Below the pieces are notes generated by a model. It was not told the DNA's origin, ran no database searches, and worked only from the letters and a program-made list of their open reading frames with translations. From positions 39,359 through 103,358 of the forward strand of contig DASVQB010000022.1 in NCBI GenBank assembly GCA_036389295.1: a DNA stretch of 64,000 bases. Reading direction: 5' to 3'. Numbering within the stretch: position 1 is the stretch's first letter; each line of letters opens with the position of its first letter. The position numbers and the translations under genes are program-made. Source of the stretch: AC-37 sp036389295 (GTDB lineage: Bacteria; Actinomycetota; Thermoleophilia; Solirubrobacterales; Thermoleophilaceae). This document shows positions 40,290 to 48,222 of this stretch, one piece after another.

Positions 40290-42006
40290 CGGTCGATCGT
40301 AGAGCCGCGGCGCGTGCCGGCTCGAGCTGCTGCATCCAGGCCTCGAGGGAGGCCGCGGCCAGGAAGAAGCGGTCGGCCTCGAGGTAGCCGACCCGCGCGC
40401 GGCGCACGGCTTCGATCCACCGCTCGCGATCTACGAGGCCGGCCCGCGCGATTCGCGGGTCGTCCGTCAGGAGCGCGAACCACGTCGGGCTGCGGCTCAG
40501 GCCGGCGACGATCGCCGGGGTCGCCCGTCCCTTGCTGCGGCGGCGCCGTACGCGGTCCGGCAGGAGGCCCGCCATGGCGCGCCGCTGGAGCGACCGGTCC
40601 TCCCCCGGCGAGAGGATCCGCTCCCAGGGCAGCGCGGCCAGCCACTCGACGAGGCGCAGGTCCGCGAGCGGGTGCCGCACGTCGTGGGCGACGTCCCGCT
40701 GCCGCATCGCCGAGCCGTTGAGCGCGATCGCCCAGAGCCCGTCCCAGAGGAGCTGGCGGCCGGGCGTCGCCGCGCGATGACCGCCTCGCCGCCGCGCGCG
40801 ACGACGGAGGTCGTGGCTGCGGACGAACTCGGAGCTCATCCATCCGGGCAGCAGCTCCGCGTCCGGGCTCTGGCTCCGGCCGAGGAGGTGCCGCAGCAGC
40901 GGGCGGGCGATCGCGGTGACCGCCAGCAGCCTCCAGGACCGGTGCTCCCAGCCGGCGCGGCGCGACGACCGAAGCTGCGTCAGCGCGGCAGCGAAGCGCC
41001 GCTCGACGAGGGCGTCCGCGACGTGATGCGGCCAACCCACGTTGGCCCCGAAGAGCTCGTCCCCGCCGTGGCCCGTCAGGACCCTGGTGACGCCGTGCGC
41101 GGCGAGCAGCTCGTCGCAGGCGGCCAGCTTGGCGCCGTCGATCGAGCCGATGGTCGGCTCGGCGAACGCCTCGCCGGGCGGTCGAGCGAACGGGAGCACC
41201 TCACCGCCGTCGATCGCGTGCCACGGGATCCGAAGGGCGTCGGTGACCGCGCGCATCCAGGGCCGCTCGTCGGCCTCGGGCCACTCCGAGTGGAAGATCG
41301 AGAGCGCCGCGACGTCGTCGATCCCCGCTCGGACCGCCGTCGCCGCGACCGTCGAGGAGTCGAGCCCGCCCGACAGCTCGACCCACGTCCGGCCCTCGTC
41401 GTCGGCGGCCCCGCGGACCACCTGCGCGAGCCGCGCCCGAAGCTCGTCCTCGTCGTCGCGGCTCGGCGGGCGATCGCGGCGCTCCGGCTTCCAGGTGCGC
41501 AGGATCCGAAGCCGCCCCGCAGTCCATTCGCCGCTCTCGCCCGGCAGCAGGCGGCGCACGGACCGGAACGGAGTCCGGTGGCCGGAGTAGCCGCCGGTGG
41601 TCAGCCACTCGCCGAGGTAGACGGGGTCGAGCTGCGCCGCCTCGCCCGCGGGCGCCAGATCGGAGAGATGCGTCGCGACCCGCAGCTCCCCGTCGCGCAG
41701 CGCGGTGAAGAGCGGCATCATCCCGAGCGCGTCGTGCGTGACCACGGCGGTGCCGCCCGCCTCCGGCGCCAGCACGGCCGCCCACTCGCCGAGCACGTGC
41801 GCCTGGAGCCGGCGCCCCCACCGCCGCAGGCCGAGCGCGAGCAGCTCCTCGTCGGACGCCGGCCGCGTCGGGCTCAGGCGGGCGATCAGGTCGGCGCGGT
41901 TCGCGAAGCTCCCGCGCAGCAGGACCCGGAAGCCCGCCGCACGGGTGCCGTGCGTCCCAGCCAGGCGACCGTCCCGGCCCAGTGAGGCGCGGAACGCGTC
42001 AGGCAG
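40231..42006 (-). CDS. Asparagine-synthetase-like lasso peptide cyclase (C protein)
   Basis: About 591 residues if it begins at the CTG at 42006, which overlaps the precursor stop by 8 bases. No ATG/GTG/TTG exists in frame before GTG 41796, yet conserved sequence (RVLLRGSFANRADLIARL, LALGLRRWGRRLQAHVLGEW) lies upstream of 41796, so the true start is noncanonical. The N-terminal part resembles the glutaminase-like region without catalytic Cys. The ATP-binding synthetase domain has WVELSGGLDSSTVAATAVRA (SGGxDS), VTRVLTGHGGDELFGANVGW, and VRHPLADLRLVEWLAALPW. Lasso cyclases adenylate an Asp/Glu side chain and close the macrolactam ring. Confidence 0.85.
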   Translation of the reverse strand: MPDAFRASLGRDGRLAGTHGTRAAGFRVLLRGSFANRADLIARLSPTRPASDEELLALGLRRWGRRLQAHVLGEWAAVLAPEAGGTAVVTHDALGMMPLFTALRDGELRVATHLSDLAPAGEAAQLDPVYLGEWLTTGGYSGHRTPFRSVRRLLPGESGEWTAGRLRILRTWKPERRDRPPSRDDEDELRARLAQVVRGAADDEGRTWVELSGGLDSSTVAATAVRAGIDDVAALSIFHSEWPEADERPWMRAVTDALRIPWHAIDGGEVLPFARPPGEAFAEPTIGSIDGAKLAACDELLAAHGVTRVLTGHGGDELFGANVGWPHHVADALVERRFAAALTQLRSSRRAGWEHRSWRLLAVTAIARPLLRHLLGRSQSPDAELLPGWMSSEFVRSHDLRRRARRRGGHRAATPGRQLLWDGLWAIALNGSAMRQRDVAHDVRHPLADLRLVEWLAALPWERILSPGEDRSLQRRAMAGLLPDRVRRRRSKGRATPAIVAGLSRSPTWFALLTDDPRIARAGLVDRERWIEAVRRARVGYLEADRFFLAAASLEAWMQQLEPARAAALRSTDAGSRASRSGGRGSPGASR

Positions 42007-42235
42007 CGCCTTCGCCGGGCGGAGCCTCCTCGGGCGGGGCCTCCTCGGGCGGGGCCTCCCCGCCCTCTCCCTCCTCCCCCGGGTAGGGGAGCTTGCGCCA
42101 GTTCATCGGAGGGCCGACCGGTGGGCTGGCGTCGGCGATCCCGCCCTCGAGCTGCTGACGTGTCAGCTCAGCCGCATCCCCGAGGCGGACGGCCTCCGGC
42201 TCCCTGTAGCTGAGTGGACGGCGCGTGTCGGTCAT
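41999..42235 (-). CDS. Lasso-like RiPP precursor peptide with long Pro/Glu-rich C-terminus
   Basis: 78 residues, ATG with GAAGG upstream. Leader: MTDTRRPLSYREPEAVRLGD then AAELTR. It fits the lasso leader rule Y-x2-P-x5-G-x5-T-x exactly in spacing (Y10, P13, G19, T25), only the usual Leu being Ala15. If cleavage follows Arg26 (Thr at -2), the core begins QQLEGGIADASPPVGPPMNW, with Asp at core position 9, which fits a 9-residue macrolactam ring. Gln as residue 1 is unusual. Alternatively cleavage follows LEGG. After position 20 the peptide continues RKLPYPGEEGEGG and three EAPPE-like repeats to GEGAA, far longer than known lasso tails. Confidence 0.75.
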   Translation of the reverse strand: MTDTRRPLSYREPEAVRLGDAAELTRQQLEGGIADASPPVGPPMNWRKLPYPGEEGEGGEAPPEEAPPEEAPPGEGAA

Positions 42236-42305
42236 GTCCAACCTTCGTGCTCGGAATCCGGACGGCGCGATTAAACCATTCGGGCCCCGGCCGGACAAGC
42301 CCCCG

Positions 42306-43040
42306 TCAAGGCGTGCCGACCGGCAGGCGGGCGAGCGGAGTGAGGCCCCTCACCGCGGCCGGCACCTCGAGGACCAGCCGTCCGCCGCTCTCGACCCAGG
42401 CGTGCGCCCAGAACGGGGAGCGCCGGACGCCGATGACGTGCTCGGCCGGGATGCCGCAGGTCCGCAGGAACCGGAACAGGGCGAGCGAGCGCAGCAGGCA
42501 GTCGTCCGGCGCGCGCCGGCTCAGGACGACGTTCTCGGCGCCGCGGAAGGCGCTGGCCGCGCTCTCGAGGTCGCCCGAGCCGCCCGGTTGCGGGAGCCGG
42601 GCGCAGCGCTCGTACGTCTCGCGCAGCCCGCGGCGGCGCAGCGACCACGCGGTCGCCGCGAGGGTCGTGCAGGCTCTGGCAACGCTCGGCCGTGCGGTTG
42701 GCGGGCGCGGGGGCGGGCGGGGGTCCGGGGGCGCGGCGGGCGCACCGTCGTCGACCAGCCACCGGCGCTCGCGGCAGCGCGCGACGAACCGGTCCACGTC
42801 GCGGCGAACTCGCTCGCGCTCCTCGCCCCAGCTCGCCGAGACCCGTTCGACGGCCGCGTCCGCGTCGCCGGTCTCGAGCAGCGCCTCCCAGATCGCGCTC
42901 GCGACCTCGTCGAACACGAAGTAGGAGGTATCCGCCATGTCGAGCACCATCCAGAGGTCGTCCACGCGCGCGTGTGCCAGGGTCGGCGACACGCGCAGCC
43001 GGTCGGCCGGCGTCGTCGAGCGGCTCTCCGTCGGACCCAC
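42306..43040 (-). CDS. Lasso peptide biosynthesis PqqD (B1) - transglutaminase-like protease (B2) fusion
   Basis: 244 residues from GTG 43040 (TTG 43049 or 43094 possible). N-terminal ~95 residues are a PqqD/RRE recognition domain: LRVSPTLAHARVDDLWMVLD, TSYFVFDEVASAIWEALLET then GDADAAVERV. After a Pro-rich linker (~97-115) comes the B2 leader peptidase: SLRRRGLRETYERCARLP, catalytic Cys in APDDCLLRSLALFRFLRTCG then IPAEHVIGVRRS, catalytic His in PFWAHAWVESGGRLVLEV. The RRE binds the leader and the protease removes it. B1 and B2 are usually separate in actinobacteria, fused in proteobacteria, so the fusion is notable. First gene of the unit; the precursor starts 70 bases downstream. Confidence 0.88.
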   Translation of the reverse strand: MGPTESRSTTPADRLRVSPTLAHARVDDLWMVLDMADTSYFVFDEVASAIWEALLETGDADAAVERVSASWGEERERVRRDVDRFVARCRERRWLVDDGAPAAPPDPRPPPRPPTARPSVARACTTLAATAWSLRRRGLRETYERCARLPQPGGSGDLESAASAFRGAENVVLSRRAPDDCLLRSLALFRFLRTCGIPAEHVIGVRRSPFWAHAWVESGGRLVLEVPAAVRGLTPLARLPVGTP

Positions 43041-43188
43041 GGCGCGCAACTTACCCGCAGGGGCTGAGCCCAACTCTCCCGCGAAGCTCCCCAACAGTCA
43101 GTACGACTTGACCGGGTGCCGCGCGCGCGGGAGGATCGGCTGGCACGGCGAGGCTGGCCCCGCCGGCACCTACCAAGAGGAGGCTGCC

Positions 43189-44634
43189 ATGACCGGGGAC
43201 GCCACCATGCTGCGGTCCGTGAGCACCGCGAGCACCTAGCTCGACGCCGTCGTCACCGGGCTGCCGTGGGGGGACGGGTTCGACTACCGGAAGGGAATCG
43301 ACGCCGTCACCGGCTCGCTGATGCCGAGCGCCGTCGAGTCGGCCGCGCCGGTCGAGCGGACCGTCAAGAACTCCTCCGACCACTTCCGCTTCATCGAGAG
43401 CGAGAGCGAGCTCGACACCGAGATCGAGACGTCGGCGTCGGGCAAGTACAACATCGGCGGGGTCGCGCTCAGCGCGTCCGCGGAGTACCTCCAGAAGATC
43501 AAGTACTCGGAGCTGTCGATGACGCTGATCGCGTCGTACGTGTCCGTGTACGAGGGCTACGACGAGCTCCAGGCGCCCAAGCTCACCGAGCAGGCGAAGG
43601 GGCTGATCGGCGATCACGAGAAGTTCCGCAAGCAGTACGGCGACTACTTCGTGACGGGCGGCAAGCGCGGCTCGAACTTCCACGCCGTCTACGTCCTCCA
43701 GTCCAGGACGGCCAAGAGCATGACGGAGTTCAAGGCGAGCGTCGGGGCGGAGTCGCCGGACGTGTTCGACGCGAAGGGCAGCGCGCGCTTCATGCAGGCG
43801 GCCTCCGACCACAACGTGAGCGTCTCGGTGGACGTCTACATGAACGGCTACACCGGCAGCTCGCCGGGCGGGCCGTGGACGCCGGAGAAGGTCATCGAGG
43901 CGCTCAACTGGTTCAAGGAGCACGAGACCGGCGACCACGTCCAGGCCGAGCTCGCCCACTACAGCTCGCTCGACCCGAGCTACCCGCGCACGGTGCCGAT
44001 CGCGCCCGACGTGTTCGTCGCGCTCAGGAAGCTGTACACGGCGGTCTGGAACGTCCGCGCGCTGTACGGCTCGTGCCCGCCGACCTACCAGAAGCAGTTC
44101 ACGAACACCTACAACGACCTCGTCAACGGGATCCAGGCGAGCCAGTCGCAGCTCGCCACCGACGTGGACCTGCGGGCAACGTACCAGCAGAAGGCCGAGA
44201 ACCTCCAGATGGCGCTGAACCAGGTCTACGACCGGATGGACTTCTACTTCATGGTGCGCGAAGCGGTCCCCTCGGAGCCGCCGCAGGGCCAGGAGAACGA
44301 CGACAGCGGCCGGCAGTCGTACATGTACGGCTACTCGTCCTACGCGAAGAGCAACGCCGTGGTCATCAACGAGGACCGGCAGAGCTACGCGGACGACTGG
44401 CAGATCGGATGGCGCGAGCACACCTTCGAGTGGGAGCACGGCGACCGTCTGATCGTCGGGTGGGAGGTCGTGTCGAACTGGCACGACGGGACGAACGGCT
44501 GGTGGAGGAAGGACAGCCCGACGATCCTGCTCACGCACCGCGGCCAGGTGTACGTGAAGTCGTGGTACGACCGCGGCTGCAACTGGAGCTACAACGTCTA
44601 CTGGGTGGACGCGAAGGACTACGACTTCGGGTAG
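43189..44634 (+). CDS. Putative MACPF-like pore-forming protein, frame broken by one in-frame amber codon
   Basis: ATG at 43189 has a perfect AGAGGAGG site, opening MTGDATMLRSVSTAST then TAG at 43237-43239; the same frame continues LDAVVTGLPWGDGFDYRKGI without interruption to 44634 (481 residues with read-through). The remaining ATG at 43321 has no ribosome-binding site. Features: SSDHFRFIESESELDTEIET, YGDYFVTGGKRGSNFHAVYV (like the YGxxFVxGxxxG strand of MACPF/aegerolysin-type pore formers), PEKVIEALNWFKEHETGDHV and a Trp-rich C-terminus (DDWQIGWREHTFEWEHGDRL). No signal peptide. MACPF assignment is tentative. CAG to TAG at codon 17 would explain the break. Confidence 0.6.
43237..43239 (+). 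other. In-frame TAG interrupting the MACPF-like gene
   Basis: Codon 17 after the well-placed ATG; reading continues in the same frame with protein-like sequence for the next 465 codons. A CAG (Gln) to TAG transition, a sequencing error or suppression are all possible. Confidence 0.7.
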
Positions 44635-44729
44635 GGCGGGCCGCTACATCGCCTCGTCTTCGAGTAGAGCCGAGCGGATGAGCTACGCGGCAACTCGTCC
44701 CGCTCGCGTCCGGTCCGGCTCGGGCCGGC

Positions 44730-45056
44730 TCACTTCACCCAGAAACCGGCCTCCTCGAGAGCGCTCTTGAGCGGCTTGTTCTCGACCCGAACGGAAACCG
44801 TCTTCTTGCGATACGTCGATAGCGGAAGGCCGACCCTGCCGGGAAACGCATGCTCGAGGACGCGCGCCGCCTTGCCGAGGGGCAGGCCGTCGAAGTGCAG
44901 GCTGACGCTCGACCGCAGGCTGACTTCCTCCAATCCCTGGAAGCCCCGCGAGCCCGAGCAGAAGCAGCTGCACGTCTTCGTCCTGTGCACGTACACGCAT
45001 CCGCACCCATTGGCGCACGTCGTGGTGCAGCCATGCCCCGCATTGCATTTCGCCAT
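44730..45056 (-). CDS. Cys-rich head plus STN-like tail mini-protein
   Basis: 108 residues, ATG with GGGAGGGG 4 bases upstream. Residues 1-35 hold eight Cys: MAKCNAGHGCTTTCANGCGC then VYVHRTKTCSCFCSGS, with no signal peptide. Residues ~45-108 (VSLHFDGLPLGKAARVLEHA, TVSVRVENKPLKSALEEAGF then WVK) resemble an STN (secretin/TonB short N-terminal) or related alpha/beta fold. The composition (Lys, Val) differs from neighbours. The N-terminus looks like a metal- or disulfide-stabilised knuckle. Function unknown; neighbours are the MACPF-like gene and an RTX protein. Confidence 0.65.
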   Translation of the reverse strand: MAKCNAGHGCTTTCANGCGCVYVHRTKTCSCFCSGSRGFQGLEEVSLRSSVSLHFDGLPLGKAARVLEHAFPGRVGLPLSTYRKKTVSVRVENKPLKSALEEAGFWVK

Positions 45057-45122
45057 CGGACCCCTCCCATTGGGTCGAACACAAAGTTCGCTGCAGCGAG
45101 CGGGCGGATCCTAGCTCTTTGC

Positions 45123-46157
45123 TCAAGAACTCGCGTGCGAGCGCATCGGTGCCGCAGCATGGGATTGCTTCGAGGAGGTCGTCTCGCAGTCGCCCGCCAC
45201 GACGTCCGCGTCGTCGGTGCCGCGGACCGCGTCGGAGCCGGCCCCACATGAGGCGCGGTCGGCCACGCCGTCGCTGCCGAACGAGCTCTCGTAGAAGATC
45301 GGATCGTCCTCGACCCCGCCGAGGTCGAGGTGATCGTCGCCGGCGCGCCCGAACAGCCGGTCGCGACCGGCCGATCCGAGCAGCACGTTAGGCCCCGAGT
45401 CGCCGCGCAGGACGTCGGGGCCGTCGCCGCCCTGAAGCCCCTCGATCGAGTGGAGGAGGTCGCGCTCGCCCGCGCGGCCACCGGTGCCGGCGGCGAGGTC
45501 GGCGTCGACGCCGGCGGTCGCCGTCCCCCACACCCCCCAGGTCGCGAAGTCGCGGCCCGGTCCGCCGTCGAGACGATCGTCCGCGGCCGGCTGCCCCCGT
45601 TCCGCTGTGATGCCGTCACCGCCGAGGGCGTCCTCGCCCTCGCGCCCGCGCAGCCGGTCGCGGCCGCCGCCGCCCATGAGCCGGTCCCGGCCCATCCCTC
45701 CGACCAGCAGGTCGTCTCCGCCCTCGCCGAAGATCAGGGCGTCCGGGCCCTGGATCACCAGCTCGTCATCCCCCGCCCCACCGAAGACCTGGAGGTCCAC
45801 GTAGCGCCAGCGCGGGAGCTTCACGTGGACGCGGTCGTCGCCCGCCGCGCCGTTGATGTAGATCGCCGTCAGGTGGTCGCGCGAGCAGGTCACGACGCGC
45901 TCCCCATGCCGCTTGCAGCCCTCACCCGCGAGCAGCCGCCCGTGGGGTCGCGACGCGAAGATGAGCCGCCGCTCGTCGCGGGTGACGACGAAGTCGTCAG
46001 CCTCGCGGGAGACGCTGGCCACACTGACCTCGGCGGAGAGCTCGTCGAGGCTCGGGTCGTAGTCGACCTCGCGGCTCACGGTCGTGGCGCTTGCGGGCGC
46101 GGCGGCGAGCACGATGACGGCGGTAAGGGTCAACAGGGTCGGGAACCGGCCGGCCAC
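45123..46157 (-). CDS. Secreted RTX (hemolysin-type calcium-binding repeat) protein
   Basis: 344 residues from GTG 46157 (longer starts to 46355 lack support). Signal peptide MAGRFPTLLTLTAVIVLAAA then PASATT. Canonical GGxGxDxL nonapeptide repeats: VFGGAGDDELVIQGPDALIF then GEGGDDLLVGGMGRDRLMGG and GGRDRLRGREGEDALGGDGI, GGDGPDVLRGDSGPNVLLGS then AGRDRLFGRAGDDHLDLGGV. C-terminal CETTSSKQSHAAAPMRSHAS is disordered. Calcium-dependent folding outside the cell is expected. No type I exporter is nearby; the N-terminal signal peptide implies Sec export. Confidence 0.85.
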   Translation of the reverse strand: MAGRFPTLLTLTAVIVLAAAPASATTVSREVDYDPSLDELSAEVSVASVSREADDFVVTRDERRLIFASRPHGRLLAGEGCKRHGERVVTCSRDHLTAIYINGAAGDDRVHVKLPRWRYVDLQVFGGAGDDELVIQGPDALIFGEGGDDLLVGGMGRDRLMGGGGRDRLRGREGEDALGGDGITAERGQPAADDRLDGGPGRDFATWGVWGTATAGVDADLAAGTGGRAGERDLLHSIEGLQGGDGPDVLRGDSGPNVLLGSAGRDRLFGRAGDDHLDLGGVEDDPIFYESSFGSDGVADRASCGAGSDAVRGTDDADVVAGDCETTSSKQSHAAAPMRSHASS

Positions 46158-46260
46158 GTCTCGGGAAACCCGGCAGGGCGGGCGAGTTGCGTCGCGGATC
46201 GCCCGCCGCAGGTCGCGATTCCGGTCGGCGCCCCTATCGCGTGAGGCCGATCCGTCCGAT

Positions 46261-46635
46261 ATGGCGACGGTGACCCCGTATCGCACCCCCAGGCTCGTCA
46301 TCGCGACGGGCGTACTCGCGGTCGCCTGGTACGCGGGCCGCGAGGGCGTCTCCATGGGACTCGTCGTGGCGCTCGTGGGGCTGGCGGCGGCCTACTGGCG
46401 GGCGGTACTCGGGATACCTGTGGCGGTCGCCATGGCTGCGGCTGCGGTGTACGTCCCGGCTGTGGCCGTAGTGGCCACGATCGTCGTCGTCCTGCTCGGC
46501 TTGACCTCGGCCTTCGTCAAGTTCGCCTTCGACTTGGGGCCAGTGCCTGAGAGCAATGTGACGCCCACCGACGGATTCGCGGGCGTCGGCGGGGGCGGGG
46601 GCACCGACTCCGGCGGGTTCGGCGGCGGGTTCTGA
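46261..46635 (+). CDS. Small membrane protein with Gly-rich tail
   Basis: 124 residues. Three to four hydrophobic helices (LVIATGVLAVAWYAG, SMGLVVALVGLAAAYW, GIPVAVAMAAAAVYVPAV, VATIVVVLLGLTSAFVKFAF), then a short Gly-rich end (FAGVGGGGGTDSGGFGGGF). No family recognised. Divergent from the RTX gene. Confidence 0.6.
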   Translation: MATVTPYRTPRLVIATGVLAVAWYAGREGVSMGLVVALVGLAAAYWRAVLGIPVAVAMAAAAVYVPAVAVVATIVVVLLGLTSAFVKFAFDLGPVPESNVTPTDGFAGVGGGGGTDSGGFGGGF

Positions 46636-46761
46636 GGCAGAACCCGCTTCTCGCCGCAATCCCTCTGACCTCTGTGGGATAACGCCCGCACTCGGGCGCC
46701 ACTTCCTGAAGCCGCAAGTGCGCACAGGGGGTCGAAAAAGAGCTGGGCTCGCCTGCTTCAG

Positions 46762-46851
46762 CGGAGAGGGTGGGATTCGAACCCACGAGGCAGGTAGATC
46801 CCGCCCACGCGATTTCCAGTCGCGCTCCTTAAGCCACTCGGACACCTCTCC
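46762..46851 (-). tRNA. tRNA-Ser (anticodon GGA)
   Basis: Read on the minus strand: acceptor GGAGAGG pairs with CCTCTCC, discriminator G; anticodon arm GCGCGACTGGAAATCGCG has loop CTGGAAA, anticodon GGA; TpsiC arm GTGGGTTCGAATCCCAC is intact; a long variable arm (GGGCGGGATCTACCTGCC region) identifies the class II serine tRNA. CCA is not encoded. Confidence 0.96.
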
Positions 46852-46916
46852 GTGGCAGCTCGAAGGCTAGCCGCGCGGCCGCCTCGGCGAGGGCCGCCCG
46901 GGAGCGGGCGGGGCGC

Positions 46917-47495
46917 CTACAGCCCCAGCCCTCGCACTCCGCTCTCGCCCCAGCCCAGGTGGTGCGCCAGCTCGTGGCGCAGGGTCCGTTCGACCTGGGC
47001 GGCGAGCACGTCCGGGTCGTGGCCGAAGTCGCCCTCCAGGGTGTCCTGGTAGATCACGATCCGCTTCTCGTAGTCGCCGCGGGCGATCGTGTCGCCGTAG
47101 TAGTGGCCGTAGGCGCGGAACTCGCGGCCGCGGTGGGAGACGATCACCGGGACCCTCTCGAGCGCGTCCTGGAACTCCGGCGGGAGGCGGTCGATCGCGT
47201 CGGAGACCAGGATGTCGAACTCGGTCGGCGGCGCGCGCTCCTGCGGCGGGCGCCGGGCGAGCTCCTCGCTGCGCGCGATCAGCCGCTCCATCTCGGCCTC
47301 GCTCATGGCGTCGCGGCCGATCAGCGAGACGGTGGCCCACGCGCCGAGCAGCACGAGCGCGGCGCCGCCGGCGAGCACGGCGGCGAGGCCGCCGGCGCCG
47401 TCGAGCGACGGCGGGTTCAGCAGGACGAGGGCGGTGCCGACGACGAAGCCCGCGATGGCCGCCGCGCGAAGGATTGGCCTCAGGGTCTCGAGCAC
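46917..47495 (-). CDS. Minimal zinc metallopeptidase (PF06262-like, HExxH) with N-terminal membrane helices
   Basis: 192 residues. Two N-terminal transmembrane helices (RAAAIAGFVVGTALVLL, AVLAGGAALVLLGAWATVSL), then the soluble domain: FDILVSDAIDRLPPEFQDAL, VPVIVSHRG, RIVIYQDTLEGDFGHDPDVL, and the zinc motif TLRHELAHHLGWGE near the C-terminus. Small (~120 residue) zincin-like domain typical of actinobacterial proteins adjacent to tRNAs or regulators. Substrate unknown; the membrane anchor is an addition to the plain family form. Confidence 0.85.
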   Translation of the reverse strand: MLETLRPILRAAAIAGFVVGTALVLLNPPSLDGAGGLAAVLAGGAALVLLGAWATVSLIGRDAMSEAEMERLIARSEELARRPPQERAPPTEFDILVSDAIDRLPPEFQDALERVPVIVSHRGREFRAYGHYYGDTIARGDYEKRIVIYQDTLEGDFGHDPDVLAAQVERTLRHELAHHLGWGESGVRGLGL

Positions 47496-47616
47496 GGAGG
47501 ATCAGGCTAGGGGCCGGTGCGGCGCCGGAGCCGGGCGCGGCCGGCGTCGTTTGTCGGCGGCTCGCCCGGGTAACCCGCGGAGACACCGTCCGAGTCCGTT
47601 CTGGGAGGATCCAAGA

Positions 47617-48222
47617 ATGCTTCGCAAGCTGACACTTCTCGCCCTCGCCGCAGCCGGCGTCGCGTTGTTCCTCCGCCGGCGCGGCGGCGGCGACGACGCG
47701 TACGAGACCGCCCCCGCGCAGGGGAAGCCGGAGCCGCAGGCGAAGCCCGATCCGCAGCCGGAGCCGCAGGCCGGCCCCGGGGAGGCCGAAGCCGGAGGCG
47801 CCGATGCCGGCGACGCCGGCGCCGAAGCGGCCGATGCCGGCGACGCCGGAGACGCCGAAGCGGCCGATGCAGGTGACGCCGGAGACGCCGAAGCGGCCGA
47901 CTCCGGTGATGCCGGAGACGCCGATGCCGGGGACGGCGATGCCGCAGACGCCGATTCCGAAGCGGCTGACTCCGGGGATGCCGAGCCGGCGGCCGCCGAT
48001 GCCGACACCGACACCGACACCGCCCAGACCGTCGTCCCGGACACCTCCGCCGACGACCCGCTGGTCCGCGACCAGGAGCGCGCCGCCGAGGCCGAGGCCG
48101 CCGCGATCGGCGGCCCGGCGGACACCGTCACCGCCGAGGCGGACCCCGCGATGCGGCCGGTCGTCGAGGGCGCCGGCGACGCCGCCGAGACCTTCGAGGA
48201 GACCGAGGAGCAGGGCCGCTAG
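47617..48222 (+). CDS. Low-complexity acidic Ala/Asp/Glu repeat protein
   Basis: 201 residues, ATG after GGGAGGAT. N-terminal hydrophobic helix (MLRKLTLLALAAAGVALFLR then RRRGGGDDAYE) may anchor it. The middle (~40-130) is built of an imperfect DAGDAGDAEAADAG unit encoded by gccggagacgccgaagcggcc-like DNA repeats. The C-terminus has VPDTSADDPLVRDQERAAEA and FEETEEQGR. Disordered and highly negative; mechanism unknown. The GTG of the next small membrane protein follows its stop immediately. Confidence 0.7.
   Translation: MLRKLTLLALAAAGVALFLRRRGGGDDAYETAPAQGKPEPQAKPDPQPEPQAGPGEAEAGGADAGDAGAEAADAGDAGDAEAADAGDAGDAEAADSGDAGDADAGDGDAADADSEAADSGDAEPAAADADTDTDTAQTVVPDTSADDPLVRDQERAAEAEAAAIGGPADTVTAEADPAMRPVVEGAGDAAETFEETEEQGR

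Noticed and set aside
41705..42274. Plus-strand ORF over the RiPP precursor
   Set aside because: Antisense shadow of precursor and cyclase; no ribosome-binding site.
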